Assembly (NCBI GenBank): GCA_963791225.1
Contig: CAWBRV010000007.1
Location: 124,001 to 188,000 of the forward strand
Direction: 5' to 3'
Length of the DNA: 64,000 bases
Source: PALSA-612 sp963791225
Lineage (GTDB): Bacteria > Actinomycetota > Thermoleophilia > Gaiellales > Gaiellaceae
Each line of letters starts with the position of its first letter. The first letter of the stretch is position 1. The notes under the pieces are model-generated. The model was not told where the DNA came from. It saw nothing but the letters and a program-made list of their open reading frames with translations, and made no database searches. Position numbers and translations under genes: made by a program. Shown in pieces: positions 8,449 to 16,689 of the stretch.

Positions 8449-8479
8449 CGCCTCGGGCGGCCATGCGCCTGGCGCCGCC

Positions 8480-8485
8480 TAAGAT
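8480..8485 (+). promoter_or_regulatory. -10 box of leaderless pdxT
   Basis: TAAGAT with a 6-nt spacer before the pdxT ATG, so pdxT can be transcribed separately from pdxS. Confidence 0.6.
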
Positions 8486-8491
8486 TTCGTC

Positions 8492-9046
8492 ATGAAGATC
8501 GGGGTTCTGGCCGTCCAGGGTGACTTCCGCGAGCACGCGCAGGTGCTCCGGCGGCTTGGTGCGGAGGTCGTCGAGGTGCGCTCGCCGGCCGAGCTCGACG
8601 ACGTCGACGGCGTCGTCATCCCGGGCGGAGAGTCGACCGCGATCATGCGCCTCATCCGGCTGTACGGGCTCGACACGGCGCTCCGGCGCTTCCGGGGCGC
8701 GCTGTTCGGGACGTGTGCGGGAATGATCGTGCTCGACCGCGAACACCTCGGGCTCGCCGACATCCTCGTCGACCGCAACGCCTACGGTCGGCAGGTTGCG
8801 AGCTTCGAGGCCGAGCTCGACCTGGCGGGAGAGCCGGAGCCGTTGCGCGGCGTCTTCATCCGGGCGCCGCGCGTCCGCGAGCGCGGTCCGGGCGTCGAGG
8901 TTCTCGCCGAACTGGACGGCGAGCCGGTGCTCCTGCGTGACGGGCGCGTCCTCGTCGCGGCGTTCCATCCCGAGCTCACGGACGACACGCGCGTCCACGA
9001 GCTGTTCCTGCAGACGGTCGAGGAGGGTGTGGGTGTCCGGGCATAG
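8492..9046 (+). CDS. pdxT: pyridoxal 5'-phosphate synthase glutaminase subunit PdxT
   Basis: A 184-residue class I glutamine amidotransferase that releases ammonia from glutamine and channels it to PdxS. The nucleophile Cys is in FGTCAGMIVL, the substrate loop is PGGESTAI and the His-Glu pair is in AAFHPEL. A family-typical RNAYGRQVASFE stretch is present. Its last 14 nt overlap the start of the downstream yebC gene, so those two are translationally coupled even though functionally unrelated. Confidence 0.97.
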   Translation: MKIGVLAVQGDFREHAQVLRRLGAEVVEVRSPAELDDVDGVVIPGGESTAIMRLIRLYGLDTALRRFRGALFGTCAGMIVLDREHLGLADILVDRNAYGRQVASFEAELDLAGEPEPLRGVFIRAPRVRERGPGVEVLAELDGEPVLLRDGRVLVAAFHPELTDDTRVHELFLQTVEEGVGVRA

Positions 9047-9788
9047 CAAGTGGTCGTCGATCAAGCACAAGAAGGGCGCGGCCGACGCCAAGCGAGGAAA
9101 GCTGTTCTCGAAGCTCACGCGGGCGATCATCGTCGCCGCGCGGGAGGGAGGCGGTGATCCGGCGGCAAACCTCGCGCTCCAGAACGCGATCGAGAAGGCC
9201 CGCTCGTACTCGATGCCGAAGGACAACATCGAGCGCGCGATCGCGCGTGGAGCGGGGAGCGAAGGTGACGGCGACACGTACGAGCCGATCGTGTACGAGG
9301 GCTACGGGCCGGCCGGCGTGGCGCTGATCGTCGAGGCGCTGACCGACAACAAGAACCGCACCGCCGCCGAGGTGCGCCACATCTTCGACAAGAACGACGG
9401 CAACCTGGGCGGTTCGGGCTCGGTCGCGTGGCTCTTCGAGCGGCGCGGCATCGTGCTCGTGGCCGCCGAGGGCGTGGACGAGGACGAGCTGACGCTGGCC
9501 GCGGCCGACGGCGGCGCCGACGACGTCGAGCGCGACGGCTCGAGCTTCGAGATCAGCTCGGCGCCGGAAGCGCTGTCCGGTGTGCGCGAGACGATCGAAG
9601 GCGCGGGCTTCCCCGTCGAGTCCGTCGAGGTCGCCCTCGTCCCGAAGACCAACGTCACGGTCGAGGACGAGGCCGACGCGCGAAAGATCCTCCGCCTCAT
9701 GGACGCCCTGGAGGAGAACGACGACGTCCAGGACGTGTACGCGAACTTCGACATCCCCGAAGCCGTCCTCGAAACGGTCGCGTCCTAG
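9033..9788 (+). CDS. yebC: YebC/PmpR-family regulator
   Basis: A 251-residue protein of the YebC/PmpR family, associated with transcriptional control and, for some members, with translation of proline-rich stretches. It begins with the hallmark SGHSKWSSIKHKKGAADAKR and carries KDNIERAIARG and the YEGYGPAGVALIVEALTDN segment. GTG 9033 is fixed by that N-terminus and by GAGGAGGG just upstream, inside the pdxT 3' end. In many bacteria yebC lies directly upstream of ruvCAB; here a secreted protein gene intervenes before ruvC. Confidence 0.96.
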   Translation: MSGHSKWSSIKHKKGAADAKRGKLFSKLTRAIIVAAREGGGDPAANLALQNAIEKARSYSMPKDNIERAIARGAGSEGDGDTYEPIVYEGYGPAGVALIVEALTDNKNRTAAEVRHIFDKNDGNLGGSGSVAWLFERRGIVLVAAEGVDEDELTLAAADGGADDVERDGSSFEISSAPEALSGVRETIEGAGFPVESVEVALVPKTNVTVEDEADARKILRLMDALEENDDVQDVYANFDIPEAVLETVAS

Positions 9789-9817
9789 TCACGCCACGCG
9801 ACTCGAGCTGCGGCGAA

Positions 9818-9836
9818 GCCGGGGCCTTGCCCCGGC
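9818..9836 (+). repeat. hairpin module 1 of dispersed intergenic element, copy A
   Basis: GCCGGGGC pairs perfectly with GCCCCGGC around the 3-nt loop CTT. A related GAAGCCGGGC-TTT-GCCCG module occurs at about 28361-28378, in both cases about 60 bp before a second hairpin. Here it follows the yebC stop and may act as its terminator. Confidence 0.55.
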
Positions 9837-9881
9837 GTAGCTCGGGCCGCTCGAGATGCGCGGCGGAGAAGAAGGGGGCTC

Positions 9882-9906
9882 ATGGGGGAAACATGGTTTC
9901 CCCCAT
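9882..9906 (+). repeat. hairpin module 2 of dispersed intergenic element, copy A
   Basis: An 11-bp perfect stem (ATGGGGGAAAC with GTTTCCCCCAT) closed by the loop ATG. Related hairpins lie at 28427-28453 and 31201-31229. The element immediately precedes, or overlaps, the start of the secreted protein gene. Confidence 0.6.
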
Positions 9907-9910
9907 TACT

Positions 9911-11542
9911 ATGAGTACGGCTTTGGCCGGCCCCCGCAGCCGAGCGTGCCGTCGCCCGGCGCGTTTCCATGCGAAGGCGCTCGTTTTCGCGAGCGCCGCG
10001 GTGGTGCTCGTCCTCGCCGCCGGCGCTGCGTTCGCGGCGGCGCCCGTCCCGCCCAAGCTGCTGGCGCCTCGCGACCTGTCCTCTGTCGGTGCGGACGCCG
10101 TCATCCCGGACGTCGCCGCCGACGCGAACGGCAACACGATCGTCGTCTGGGCGCAGGCCAAGGGGTCCAGCTGGACGGTCCAGAGTGTCTACCGGCCCGC
10201 GGCGGGAACATGGGCGTCGCCACGCGTGCTGTCCGTGCCCGCGAACCACGTCGCCTCGCCCCAGGTCGCGATCGCGGGCTCGAACGTCGCCGCTGTCTGG
10301 GAGCGCTTCGACGGCAAGAACCTGATCACCCAGACGGCCGACCGCGACTCGAGAACGGGAACATGGGGGATTCCGACCGCCCTCTCGTCGTCGGGCCGCG
10401 ATGCCCAGGCGCCGCGAATCGCGGTCGACGCACGCGGTGACGCTGTCGCCGTGTGGGCGAGCGTCGGCCTCTCGGGCTGGACCGTCCAGGCCTCGTACCG
10501 CCCCGCCGGAGGGTCGTGGCAGCCGGCAACCGTGCTCGACTCGCCGCAGGCCGGCACGGCGGCGCCGGACGTCGTGATCGACCGCACGGGCGTCGCGACC
10601 GCGGTCTGGACGGCGACGACGGGCGTCGGGTGGCGCGTGAACGCCGCCACGCGGCAGACGGGCGGAACATGGACGAAGGAGGTGACCATCTCGGAAGAGG
10701 ACCCGAGCGGCTCGCTCGCTCCGCAGCTCGCCCTCGAAGGCACGGGCGACGTGACGGCCGTATGGTCCAGAGCCCAGGGCTCGAACACACTCCTCGAGCT
10801 GTCGACGCGAAGCGCTGCCTCCGGCACCTGGAGCGCGGCCGAGGAGCTGTTCCCGACCGCGCCCGACGCGATCGCGCCACAGATCGCGACCAACCGTCGC
10901 GGCGACGGCGTGATCGTGTGGACGAGCTCGAGCAAGTCCGGCCTTTCCGTGATGGCGTCGGTCAGGCGCCCCCGGAAGGCGTGGGGGGCACCGGTGGCAC
11001 TCGTCAGCTCGGGCACCGGGCCGGTCGCTCCAGAGGTCGCCCTCGACGCGCAGGGCGCCGCGCTCGTGGTCTGGGCGCATTCGATGGGCGGCCCTTCACG
11101 CGTCCAGGCGGCAGGCCTGCCGACGAGTGGCTTCGTGTGGTCGAAGCCGAGGACGCTCTCCAGGGCGGGCTCCGACGCGTTGACACCCCAGGTTGCGCTC
11201 GACCCCGACGGCGACGGCGCCGTCGCCTGGGCGCACTACAACGGCCGATCGTTCGTGATCCAGGCCGCCGGCTATGACGGAGCGGGCCCGGTACTGGCCA
11301 AGCTGTCCGTGCCCGCGAGCGGGGTCGTCGGCACGCGGCTGACCTTCTCGGTCGCGCCCAGAGACGTCTGGTCCGCCGTCAGCTCGATCCACTGGAGCTT
11401 CGGTGACGGCACCGTCGGCAGCGGCAAGCTGACCTCCCACGTCTACAAGCGGCCGGGCCGCTATGCAGCGAAGGTGACCGCCGGCGACCTGGCCGGGCGG
11501 ATGCGGACGCTTCGCCGTACGATCACGATCTCCGCCGGCTGA
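9911..11542 (+). CDS. secreted repeat protein with C-terminal PKD domain
   Basis: About 543 residues. A signal peptide with a long hydrophobic core (VLVLAAGAAFAAA) ends near residue 40. The mature part carries about eight repeats of roughly 50 residues with the pattern Pro-x-x-Ala-x-Asp-x-x-Gly-x-x-x-x-Val-Trp followed by a WT/WxV strand; this looks like a beta-propeller or similar blade array. The last 80 residues form a PKD domain (IHWSFGDGTVGSGKLTSHVY). Such proteins are surface or extracellular and often bind carbohydrate or protein. ATG 9911 was taken because the earlier ATG at 9893 lies in the loop of a repeated hairpin. No enzyme motif is seen. Confidence 0.8.
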   Translation: MSTALAGPRSRACRRPARFHAKALVFASAAVVLVLAAGAAFAAAPVPPKLLAPRDLSSVGADAVIPDVAADANGNTIVVWAQAKGSSWTVQSVYRPAAGTWASPRVLSVPANHVASPQVAIAGSNVAAVWERFDGKNLITQTADRDSRTGTWGIPTALSSSGRDAQAPRIAVDARGDAVAVWASVGLSGWTVQASYRPAGGSWQPATVLDSPQAGTAAPDVVIDRTGVATAVWTATTGVGWRVNAATRQTGGTWTKEVTISEEDPSGSLAPQLALEGTGDVTAVWSRAQGSNTLLELSTRSAASGTWSAAEELFPTAPDAIAPQIATNRRGDGVIVWTSSSKSGLSVMASVRRPRKAWGAPVALVSSGTGPVAPEVALDAQGAALVVWAHSMGGPSRVQAAGLPTSGFVWSKPRTLSRAGSDALTPQVALDPDGDGAVAWAHYNGRSFVIQAAGYDGAGPVLAKLSVPASGVVGTRLTFSVAPRDVWSAVSSIHWSFGDGTVGSGKLTSHVYKRPGRYAAKVTAGDLAGRMRTLRRTITISAG

Positions 11543-11546
11543 TCCA

Positions 11547-11564
11547 CCTTCCGCGGGCGGAAGG
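11547..11564 (+). terminator. hairpin between PKD protein and ruvC
   Basis: CCTTCCGC and GCGGAAGG form an 8-bp inverted repeat with a 2-nt centre, starting 5 nt after the stop codon. No T-tract. It separates the secreted protein gene from the ruvC promoter. Confidence 0.5.
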
Positions 11565-11582
11565 AACGTCCGCCGTCCCGCC

Positions 11583-11588
11583 TAACCT
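11583..11588 (+). promoter_or_regulatory. -10 box of leaderless ruvC
   Basis: TAACCT with a 6-nt spacer before the ruvC GTG; no ribosome site. Confidence 0.65.
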
Positions 11589-11594
11589 CTGCAC

Positions 11595-12083
11595 GTGAAA
11601 GTCCTCGGCATCGACCCGGGAACTGCCGCATGCGGATACGGAATCGTCCACGACGACCACGGGCGCCTCAGGGCCGTGGACTTCGGGTGGTGGCGAACGT
11701 CCGCCCGAGAGCGGCCGGAGCAGCGCCTGAGGACGCTCTTCGAGGGCGTGCGCGACCTCATCGACCGGCACGCCCCGGATGCCGTCGCGCTCGAGGAGTC
11801 GTTCGTCGGCGCAGACGCCCGCATCGCACTCTCGGTCGGGCAGGCCCGCGGCGCCGTGCTCGTCGCGTGCGCGCTCGTCGACGTTGACTGCCGCGAGTAC
11901 GCGCCCAGCACCGTCAAGCAGGCGGTCTGCGGCTACGGCCGCGCCGAGAAGGATCAGGTCCAGCGGATGGTGAAGTCGATCCTCGCCCTGAGCGACCTCC
12001 CGAAGCCGCACCACGCGGCCGACGCACTCGCCGTCGCCATCTGCCATGCGCTTGCATCGCCGCTGCAGCGGGTGGCATCGTGA
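11595..12083 (+). CDS. ruvC: Holliday junction resolvase RuvC
   Basis: A 162-residue endonuclease that cuts four-way DNA junctions as a dimer. Acidic metal ligands are visible in GIDPGTAACGYG (first Asp), ALEESFVG (Glu pair) and the HHAADALAVA end motif (last Asp). Length is usual for the family. It overlaps ruvA by 4 nt, and the order ruvC-ruvA-ruvB places the whole branch-migration and resolution machine in one transcription unit. Confidence 0.97.
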   Translation: MKVLGIDPGTAACGYGIVHDDHGRLRAVDFGWWRTSARERPEQRLRTLFEGVRDLIDRHAPDAVALEESFVGADARIALSVGQARGAVLVACALVDVDCREYAPSTVKQAVCGYGRAEKDQVQRMVKSILALSDLPKPHHAADALAVAICHALASPLQRVAS

Positions 12084-12643
12084 TCTCCCGGCTGCGCGGT
12101 CTCCCGGTCGGCCGGCGCGGCGACAGCCTCGTGCTCGACGTCGGCGGCGTCGGCTACCTCGTGCAGGCGACGCCGACGGCGCTCCGGGCGGCGGCCGGCG
12201 GCGACGAGGTCACGGTCGAGACCTACCTGCACGTCCGCGAGGACGCGCTGCAGCTGTACGGCTTCGCCGACGGCGAGGAGCGCGAGCTCTTCGAGCACCT
12301 GCTCTCGGTCTCCGGCGTCGGTCCGAAGGTGGCGCTCGCGATCGTGTCCGGGTCGCGGCCCGCGGAGCTCCGCCGCGCGATTGCGCTCGACGACACCGCC
12401 CGCTTCGAGGCGATCCCCGGCATCGGCCGCAAGACCGCGCAACGGGTGGTGCTCGAGCTGAAGGAGAAGCTCGCGTCGTCCGCCCTGGAGCCGGCCGCCG
12501 CGGGCTCGCCCGACCTCGTCGCGCGCGACGCGCTCGTCGAGCTCGGCTACTCGCTCGTGGACGCCGAACGCGCGCTCGCCGACGTCGATCCCGAACTGCC
12601 CGCGGAGCAGCGCGTCCGGCTCGCCCTTAGGAGAGCCGCATGA
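12080..12643 (+). CDS. ruvA: Holliday junction branch migration protein RuvA
   Basis: A 187-residue subunit that binds the four-way junction as a tetramer and recruits RuvB motors. Domain I is an OB fold (LVLDVGGVGYLVQATPTAL), domain II holds two helix-hairpin-helix motifs (LLSVSGVGPKVALAI and AIPGIGRKTAQRVVLELK) and the short C-terminal domain (ARDALVELGYSLVDAERAL) contacts RuvB. The 4-nt overlap with ruvC indicates translational coupling. Confidence 0.97.
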   Translation: MISRLRGLPVGRRGDSLVLDVGGVGYLVQATPTALRAAAGGDEVTVETYLHVREDALQLYGFADGEERELFEHLLSVSGVGPKVALAIVSGSRPAELRRAIALDDTARFEAIPGIGRKTAQRVVLELKEKLASSALEPAAAGSPDLVARDALVELGYSLVDAERALADVDPELPAEQRVRLALRRAA

Positions 12644-12676
12644 GCGTAGGCTCGACGGAGCTCACCAATGAGCGGA

Positions 12677-12697
12677 GGCGCCGGCTTTGCCGGCGCC
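12677..12697 (+). repeat. hairpin in ruvA-ruvB spacer
   Basis: GGCGCCGGC pairs perfectly with GCCGGCGCC around a TTT loop, 11 bp before the ruvB ATG. It resembles the first module of the dispersed element (stem, CTT/TTT loop, stem) and could stabilise mRNA or tune ruvB translation. Confidence 0.5.
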
Positions 12698-12707
12698 GGG
12701 AGCGGGC

Positions 12708-13724
12708 ATGAGCTCCCAGTTCCTCGCGCCGGCGGTGCAGGTCGACGAGGAGGACCTAGACCGCTCGCTGCGGCCGAGGAAGCTCGACGACTTCGTCGGC
12801 CAGGAACGGATCAAGGAGCAGCTCTCGATCGCCCTCGAGGCCGCGCGCTCTCGCCACGAGGCGCTCGATCACGTGCTGCTCGCAGGCCCGCCCGGGCTCG
12901 GCAAGACGAGCCTCGCCTACGTTGTTCGCGAGGAGCTCGGCGTCGGCCTGCGCACCGTGGCCGGCCCGGCGCTCGAGCGGAAGGACGTCGCTGCGATCCT
13001 GACCTCGCTCGAGGAGCGCGACGTACTCTTCATCGACGAGATCCACCGCCTCACCCGCGCCGCCGAGGAGATGCTCTATCCGGCGCTCGAGGACTTCCGC
13101 ATCGACATCGTCATGGGCCAGGGCCCCGCGGCGCGAACGCTCGCGCTCGACCTGCCTCCGTTCACGCTCGTCGGCGCGACGACCAGGACGGGGCTGCTGA
13201 CGACGCCCCTCCGCGACCGCTTCGGGATGACGTTCCGGCTCGACTACTACACGCCCGAGGAGCTCGCCCGCATCGTGCGGCGCTCCGCGCGGATCCTCGC
13301 CGTCGAGATCGCCGACGAGGCCGCGGAGGAGATCTCGCGCCGCTCGCGTGGCACGCCGCGCGTCGCCAACCGCATCCTGCGGCGCGTCCGCGACGTCGCC
13401 GAGGTCCGCCACGAGGGTGCGGTCACGGCCGGGATCGCGCACGAGGCGCTCGACCTCCTGGAGGTGGACGAGCACGGGCTCGAGCGGGCCGACCGCGCGC
13501 TCCTCGAGGCGATCGTCGAGAAGTTCGGCGGCGGTCCGGTCGGGCTGTCGACGCTCGCGGTCGCGCTCGGCGAGGAGCCCGACACGATCGAGGACGTCTA
13601 CGAGCCGTACCTGCTCCAGCTCGGTTTCATCCAGCGCACGCCGCGCGGCCGCATCGTCACCGAGCTCGGCCGCACCCACGTCGGCCCGGCGGCCGCCGCG
13701 CGCGAGCACGGCTCGCTGTTCTAG
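12708..13724 (+). CDS. ruvB: Holliday junction branch migration ATPase RuvB
   Basis: A 338-residue AAA+ motor that pumps DNA through RuvA-bound junctions. Walker A is GPPGLGKTSLA, Walker B is VLFIDEIHRL, sensor and arginine-finger regions follow (GATTRTGLLTTPLRDRFG), and the winged-helix C-terminal domain ends with TPRGRIVTELGRTHVG. ATG 12708 starts at SSQFLAPAVQVDEED, which matches the normal N-terminus; a GTG/CTG-type upstream start would run into the hairpin. It overlaps the next gene by a single base. Confidence 0.97.
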   Translation: MSSQFLAPAVQVDEEDLDRSLRPRKLDDFVGQERIKEQLSIALEAARSRHEALDHVLLAGPPGLGKTSLAYVVREELGVGLRTVAGPALERKDVAAILTSLEERDVLFIDEIHRLTRAAEEMLYPALEDFRIDIVMGQGPAARTLALDLPPFTLVGATTRTGLLTTPLRDRFGMTFRLDYYTPEELARIVRRSARILAVEIADEAAEEISRRSRGTPRVANRILRRVRDVAEVRHEGAVTAGIAHEALDLLEVDEHGLERADRALLEAIVEKFGGGPVGLSTLAVALGEEPDTIEDVYEPYLLQLGFIQRTPRGRIVTELGRTHVGPAAAAREHGSLF

Positions 13725-14038
13725 TGCCCGAGCTGTGGATCCCCGGGTCGGCCGAGCCGTCGATCGCGGACTTCGTCGAGCGTGTCCTGGCCCAGATCGC
13801 GCGGTTCGCGAAGGAGCAGCCGGGCGGCGAGGTACAGGTCGAGGTCGAGCTCCGCGACGGCTCGATGATCCCGCTCGAGTCGATCCTCCCCGAGCCGGGC
13901 TTCGGCTTCGTCACGCTCAGGCCCCACACCACGCCCAGGGAGGAGATCGTCGTCCCCGTCGGCGCGATCGCCCGCCTCAGCCTCGCCCCGCCGGAGCGGC
14001 ACCCGCCGTTCGGTTTCTCGAAGCCGCCTGCGGAGTAG
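13724..14038 (+). CDS. small hypothetical protein coupled to ruvB
   Basis: A 104-residue soluble protein I do not recognise. It has an acidic helical start (PSIADFVERVLAQIARFAKE) then strands (VQVEVELRDGSMIPLESILPEPGFGFVTLRPHT and EEIVVPVGAIARLSLAP), so a small alpha/beta or mostly beta fold. Its GTG shares the final base of the ruvB stop codon, which implies coupled translation with the Holliday junction genes. A role in DNA metabolism is suggested only by position. Confidence 0.75.
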   Translation: MPELWIPGSAEPSIADFVERVLAQIARFAKEQPGGEVQVEVELRDGSMIPLESILPEPGFGFVTLRPHTTPREEIVVPVGAIARLSLAPPERHPPFGFSKPPAE

Positions 14039-14062
14039 CCGGCGGCTCCGCTCGCGCGGCAG

Positions 14063-14518
14063 TCAGCGGCGGAACTGCAACTCGTGCCAGGACGGTACGG
14101 GGGCGAGCTCGAGCAGGGCACGGTCGCCGCGCGGGTCGCGATAGGCGAAGTCCGACGCGCCGTCGTCCCAGGCGACTTCGAGCCGGCCCTCCTTCACCCG
14201 GTGGTCGAGCCACGCGCCGCGGAAGACGAGCTTGCGCAGCCAGTAGACGAGCGACTCGCCCTCCACGAGCGACACGCGCTCCCAGTGGCGGACGACGTAC
14301 CAGCCGAGGCGGCTGCGCGGCGCTTCGATCCGTCCGTCGGCGGCGAGCTCGACGAGATCCGACGTCTCGTCCTCGTCCAGGTCGTTGCCGTCGAGGAGCC
14401 CGAGCTTGACCGCTGCCGCGACGACCCGCTCCTCGAAATCGTCGCGATTGAACTGGAACCGGTAGGAGAGAAACTCGACCTCGTAGTCCTCGCCGGAGCA
14501 GTAGTTGGTCTCTGTCAC
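14063..14518 (-). CDS. hypothetical protein
   Basis: A 151-residue protein without signal peptide or membrane segment. It is rich in aromatic and acidic residues (CSGEDYEVEFLSYRFQF, then LGLLDGNDLDEDETSDLVELAADG, then LGWYVVRHWERVSL). I recognise no family. GTG 14518 is supported by a TATCCT hexamer 8 nt upstream in a leaderless arrangement. It faces ruvCAB and is divergent from recJ. Confidence 0.65.
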   Translation of the reverse strand: MTETNYCSGEDYEVEFLSYRFQFNRDDFEERVVAAAVKLGLLDGNDLDEDETSDLVELAADGRIEAPRSRLGWYVVRHWERVSLVEGESLVYWLRKLVFRGAWLDHRVKEGRLEVAWDDGASDFAYRDPRGDRALLELAPVPSWHELQFRR

Positions 14519-14526
14519 CGCCGGCC

Positions 14527-14532
14527 AGGATA
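14527..14532 (-). promoter_or_regulatory. -10 box of leaderless hypothetical gene
   Basis: TATCCT on the minus strand with an 8-nt spacer before the GTG at 14518. Confidence 0.6.
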
Positions 14533-14570
14533 GCCGCGTCCCCCCGGCTGGTTCCGTCCGGCGCGCGCCG

Positions 14571-14576
14571 TAGCGT
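14571..14576 (+). promoter_or_regulatory. -10 box of leaderless recJ
   Basis: TAGCGT with an 8-nt spacer before the recJ ATG. Confidence 0.6.
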
Positions 14577-14584
14577 GGCTCTCG

Positions 14585-16456
14585 ATGCAGTGGACCGTCG
14601 CCACCGGCTCCCCGGGTGAAGCTCGGCACCTCGCCGAGTCGCTCGGCGTCAGCGAGACGACCGCGCGCGTGCTGCTCCGCCGTGGATATGCGGACGCCGA
14701 CGTGGCCCAGCGCTTCCTCGACGGATCGCTCCCGGGTCACGATCCGCGCCTCCTCGGTGACGTCGACGCGGCCTGCGGCGCGATCCGGGCGGCGATCGAG
14801 GCCGGGACGAGGATCTGCGTCCACGGCGACTACGACGTCGACGGCATCTGTGCCACGGCGCTCGCGGTCAGCTCGCTCCGCAATCTGGGCGCCTCCGTGG
14901 GGTGGCACCTGCCGAGCCGGTTCGAGGAGGGCTACGGCCTGTCCGGCCAGACGATGTCCCGCCTGGCCGAGGAGGGCTACGGGCTGATCCTGACCGTCGA
15001 CTGCGGCATCACCGCGGTCGAGGAGGTGGCCGAGGCGAAGCGGCTCGGCCTCGCCGTCGTCGTGACCGACCACCACCGTCCGGGCGACGAGCTCCCGGAC
15101 TGCCCGATCGTCGCCACGCGCCCATCGCAGTACCCGTTCCCGGAGCTCTGCGGCACCGGCGTCGCCTACAAGCTCGCGCTGGCGCTCGGCGCACCCGGCC
15201 TCGACGACCAGCTCGACCTCGTCGCGCTGGCGACGATCGCCGACGTCGTCCCGCTCGTCGACGAGAACCGTGGGCTCGCGATCGCCGGGCTCAAGGAGCT
15301 GAAGCTGGCGCGCCGGCCCGGAATCGCGGCGCTCATGCGGACGGCCCGGGTCGACCCCGCCGCAGTCGACGAGGGCGCGGTCGCGTTTCGGCTCGCCCCG
15401 CGCATCAACGCCGCCGGCCGTCTCTGCCGCCCGGAGGCGGCGCTCGAGCTCCTGCTCACCGACGACCCGGACGAGGCGGCGCGGCTCGCACAACGGCTCG
15501 AGGAGCTGAACCGCGACCGGCAGATGGTCGAGGACCGGATCCTTCGCGCGGCCGTCGATCAGGTCGAGGCGTGGCCGCCTGCCCGTCAGGCACAGCGCGG
15601 CTACGTGCTCGCCGACGAGAGTTGGCACGAAGGGGTGATCGGCATCGTCGCGTCACGGCTCGTCGAGCGCTACCGGCGCCCGATCGTGTTGATCGCCGGC
15701 ACGGATGGGGACTGGAAAGGGTCGGGCCGCTCGATCGCGAGCTTCGACCTGCACGGCGCGCTCGGCGCCTGCGCCGCGCACCTGGAGCGCTTCGGCGGTC
15801 ACCGCGCGGCCGCGGGGCTCTCGATCAAACCCGAGAACGTCGAGGCGTTCGCCGCCGCGTTCGCGGCCCATGCCGATGCCGCGCTGACCGACGACGACCT
15901 CGCGGCGCCGCTCGTCGTCGATGCCGTCGTCCCCGGGCGCGCGTGCACGCTCGCGCTCGCCGACGAGCTTCGCCGGCTGGCGCCGTTCGGGCTTGGCAAC
16001 CCCGGTGTGACGCTGCTAGTCGCGGACTGCGAACTCAGCGACCTCCAGACGGTCGGCGACGGCAAGCACCTACGCTTCCGCGCCGCCGACGAGGGCGGGC
16101 CGGCGGGAGGTGCGATCGCGTTCGGCTTCGGCACGCAGCTCGACCGCTGGCGCCGGCCCGGCACCTACGACGTCGCTTTCCGGCTCGAGGCGAACACCTG
16201 GAACGGGACGACCGCGCCGCAGCTCGTCGTCCGGCGGATCTTCGAGTCGCCCGAGCGCTACCGCGTGCTGCGCGAGCAGCTCGCCGCCGAGTGGCGCGCC
16301 GGGCCCGAACACTGGAGCGACGCGGGGCGGGCCGTGTTCGAGGAGCTCGGGCTGATCGAGCCCGGGCTCGATGACGCCGGCTGGCGCAGCCTGCTCGAGT
16401 CGGAGACGTTCCGCGCCCTCCTCGAGCCCCAACCGCTACTGGCCGAAGCGGCCTAG
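14585..16456 (+). CDS. recJ: single-stranded-DNA-specific exonuclease RecJ
   Basis: A 623-residue DHH-family 5'-3' exonuclease used in recombination and repair. Catalytic motifs are in order: HGDYDVDGICATA, LTVDCGITA, TDHHRPGDELPDCPIVATRPS, and GTGVAYKLALAL; the DHHA1 half contains SGRSIASFDLHGAL and FGGHRAAAGLSI, and an OB-like region follows. All metal ligands are present. It sits next to ruvCAB and rel, a common neighbourhood for DNA repair and stringent response genes. Confidence 0.96.
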   Translation: MQWTVATGSPGEARHLAESLGVSETTARVLLRRGYADADVAQRFLDGSLPGHDPRLLGDVDAACGAIRAAIEAGTRICVHGDYDVDGICATALAVSSLRNLGASVGWHLPSRFEEGYGLSGQTMSRLAEEGYGLILTVDCGITAVEEVAEAKRLGLAVVVTDHHRPGDELPDCPIVATRPSQYPFPELCGTGVAYKLALALGAPGLDDQLDLVALATIADVVPLVDENRGLAIAGLKELKLARRPGIAALMRTARVDPAAVDEGAVAFRLAPRINAAGRLCRPEAALELLLTDDPDEAARLAQRLEELNRDRQMVEDRILRAAVDQVEAWPPARQAQRGYVLADESWHEGVIGIVASRLVERYRRPIVLIAGTDGDWKGSGRSIASFDLHGALGACAAHLERFGGHRAAAGLSIKPENVEAFAAAFAAHADAALTDDDLAAPLVVDAVVPGRACTLALADELRRLAPFGLGNPGVTLLVADCELSDLQTVGDGKHLRFRAADEGGPAGGAIAFGFGTQLDRWRRPGTYDVAFRLEANTWNGTTAPQLVVRRIFESPERYRVLREQLAAEWRAGPEHWSDAGRAVFEELGLIEPGLDDAGWRSLLESETFRALLEPQPLLAEAA

Positions 16457-16689
16457 CCTCTAGTCGGTCCGGATCGAGGCGCGGAGCACGGGGCGCGGGT
16501 TGCGCGAGCGCAGGCCTGCGGCGTCGAGCTCGACGAGGAGCCGCGCAACGCGGCGAAGTTGGCGCCGACGGCGCCGTTCTGCGAGACGTGTGAGCAAGAC
16601 GGCCATGTTCGTGCCCTACCCGCGACTTCCTTCGGCAATCCGCGCGCGCGGCTCGATCCTCCGTTTGGGGGCGGAAGTACACTTTGGGT
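16457..16689 (+). other. intergenic region recJ to rel
   Basis: A 233-bp gap. One rightward frame stays open and has two Cys motifs (QACGVELDEEP and FCETCEQDG), but it lacks any ATG, GTG or TTG start in frame, so I do not call a gene. The rel promoter is at the right end. No hairpin of note. Confidence 0.35.
16678..16683 (+). promoter_or_regulatory. -10 box of leaderless rel
   Basis: TACACT with a 6-nt spacer before the ATG at 16690. Confidence 0.65.

Noticed and set aside
11560..11594. LexA-type SOS box in front of ruvC
   Set aside because: No GAAC-N4-GTTC symmetry is found; only a lone GAACGT is present.
16457..16660. Open frame with CGV...CETC motifs after recJ
   Set aside because: No ATG, GTG or TTG in frame and no ribosome site or -10; kept only as an intergenic note.
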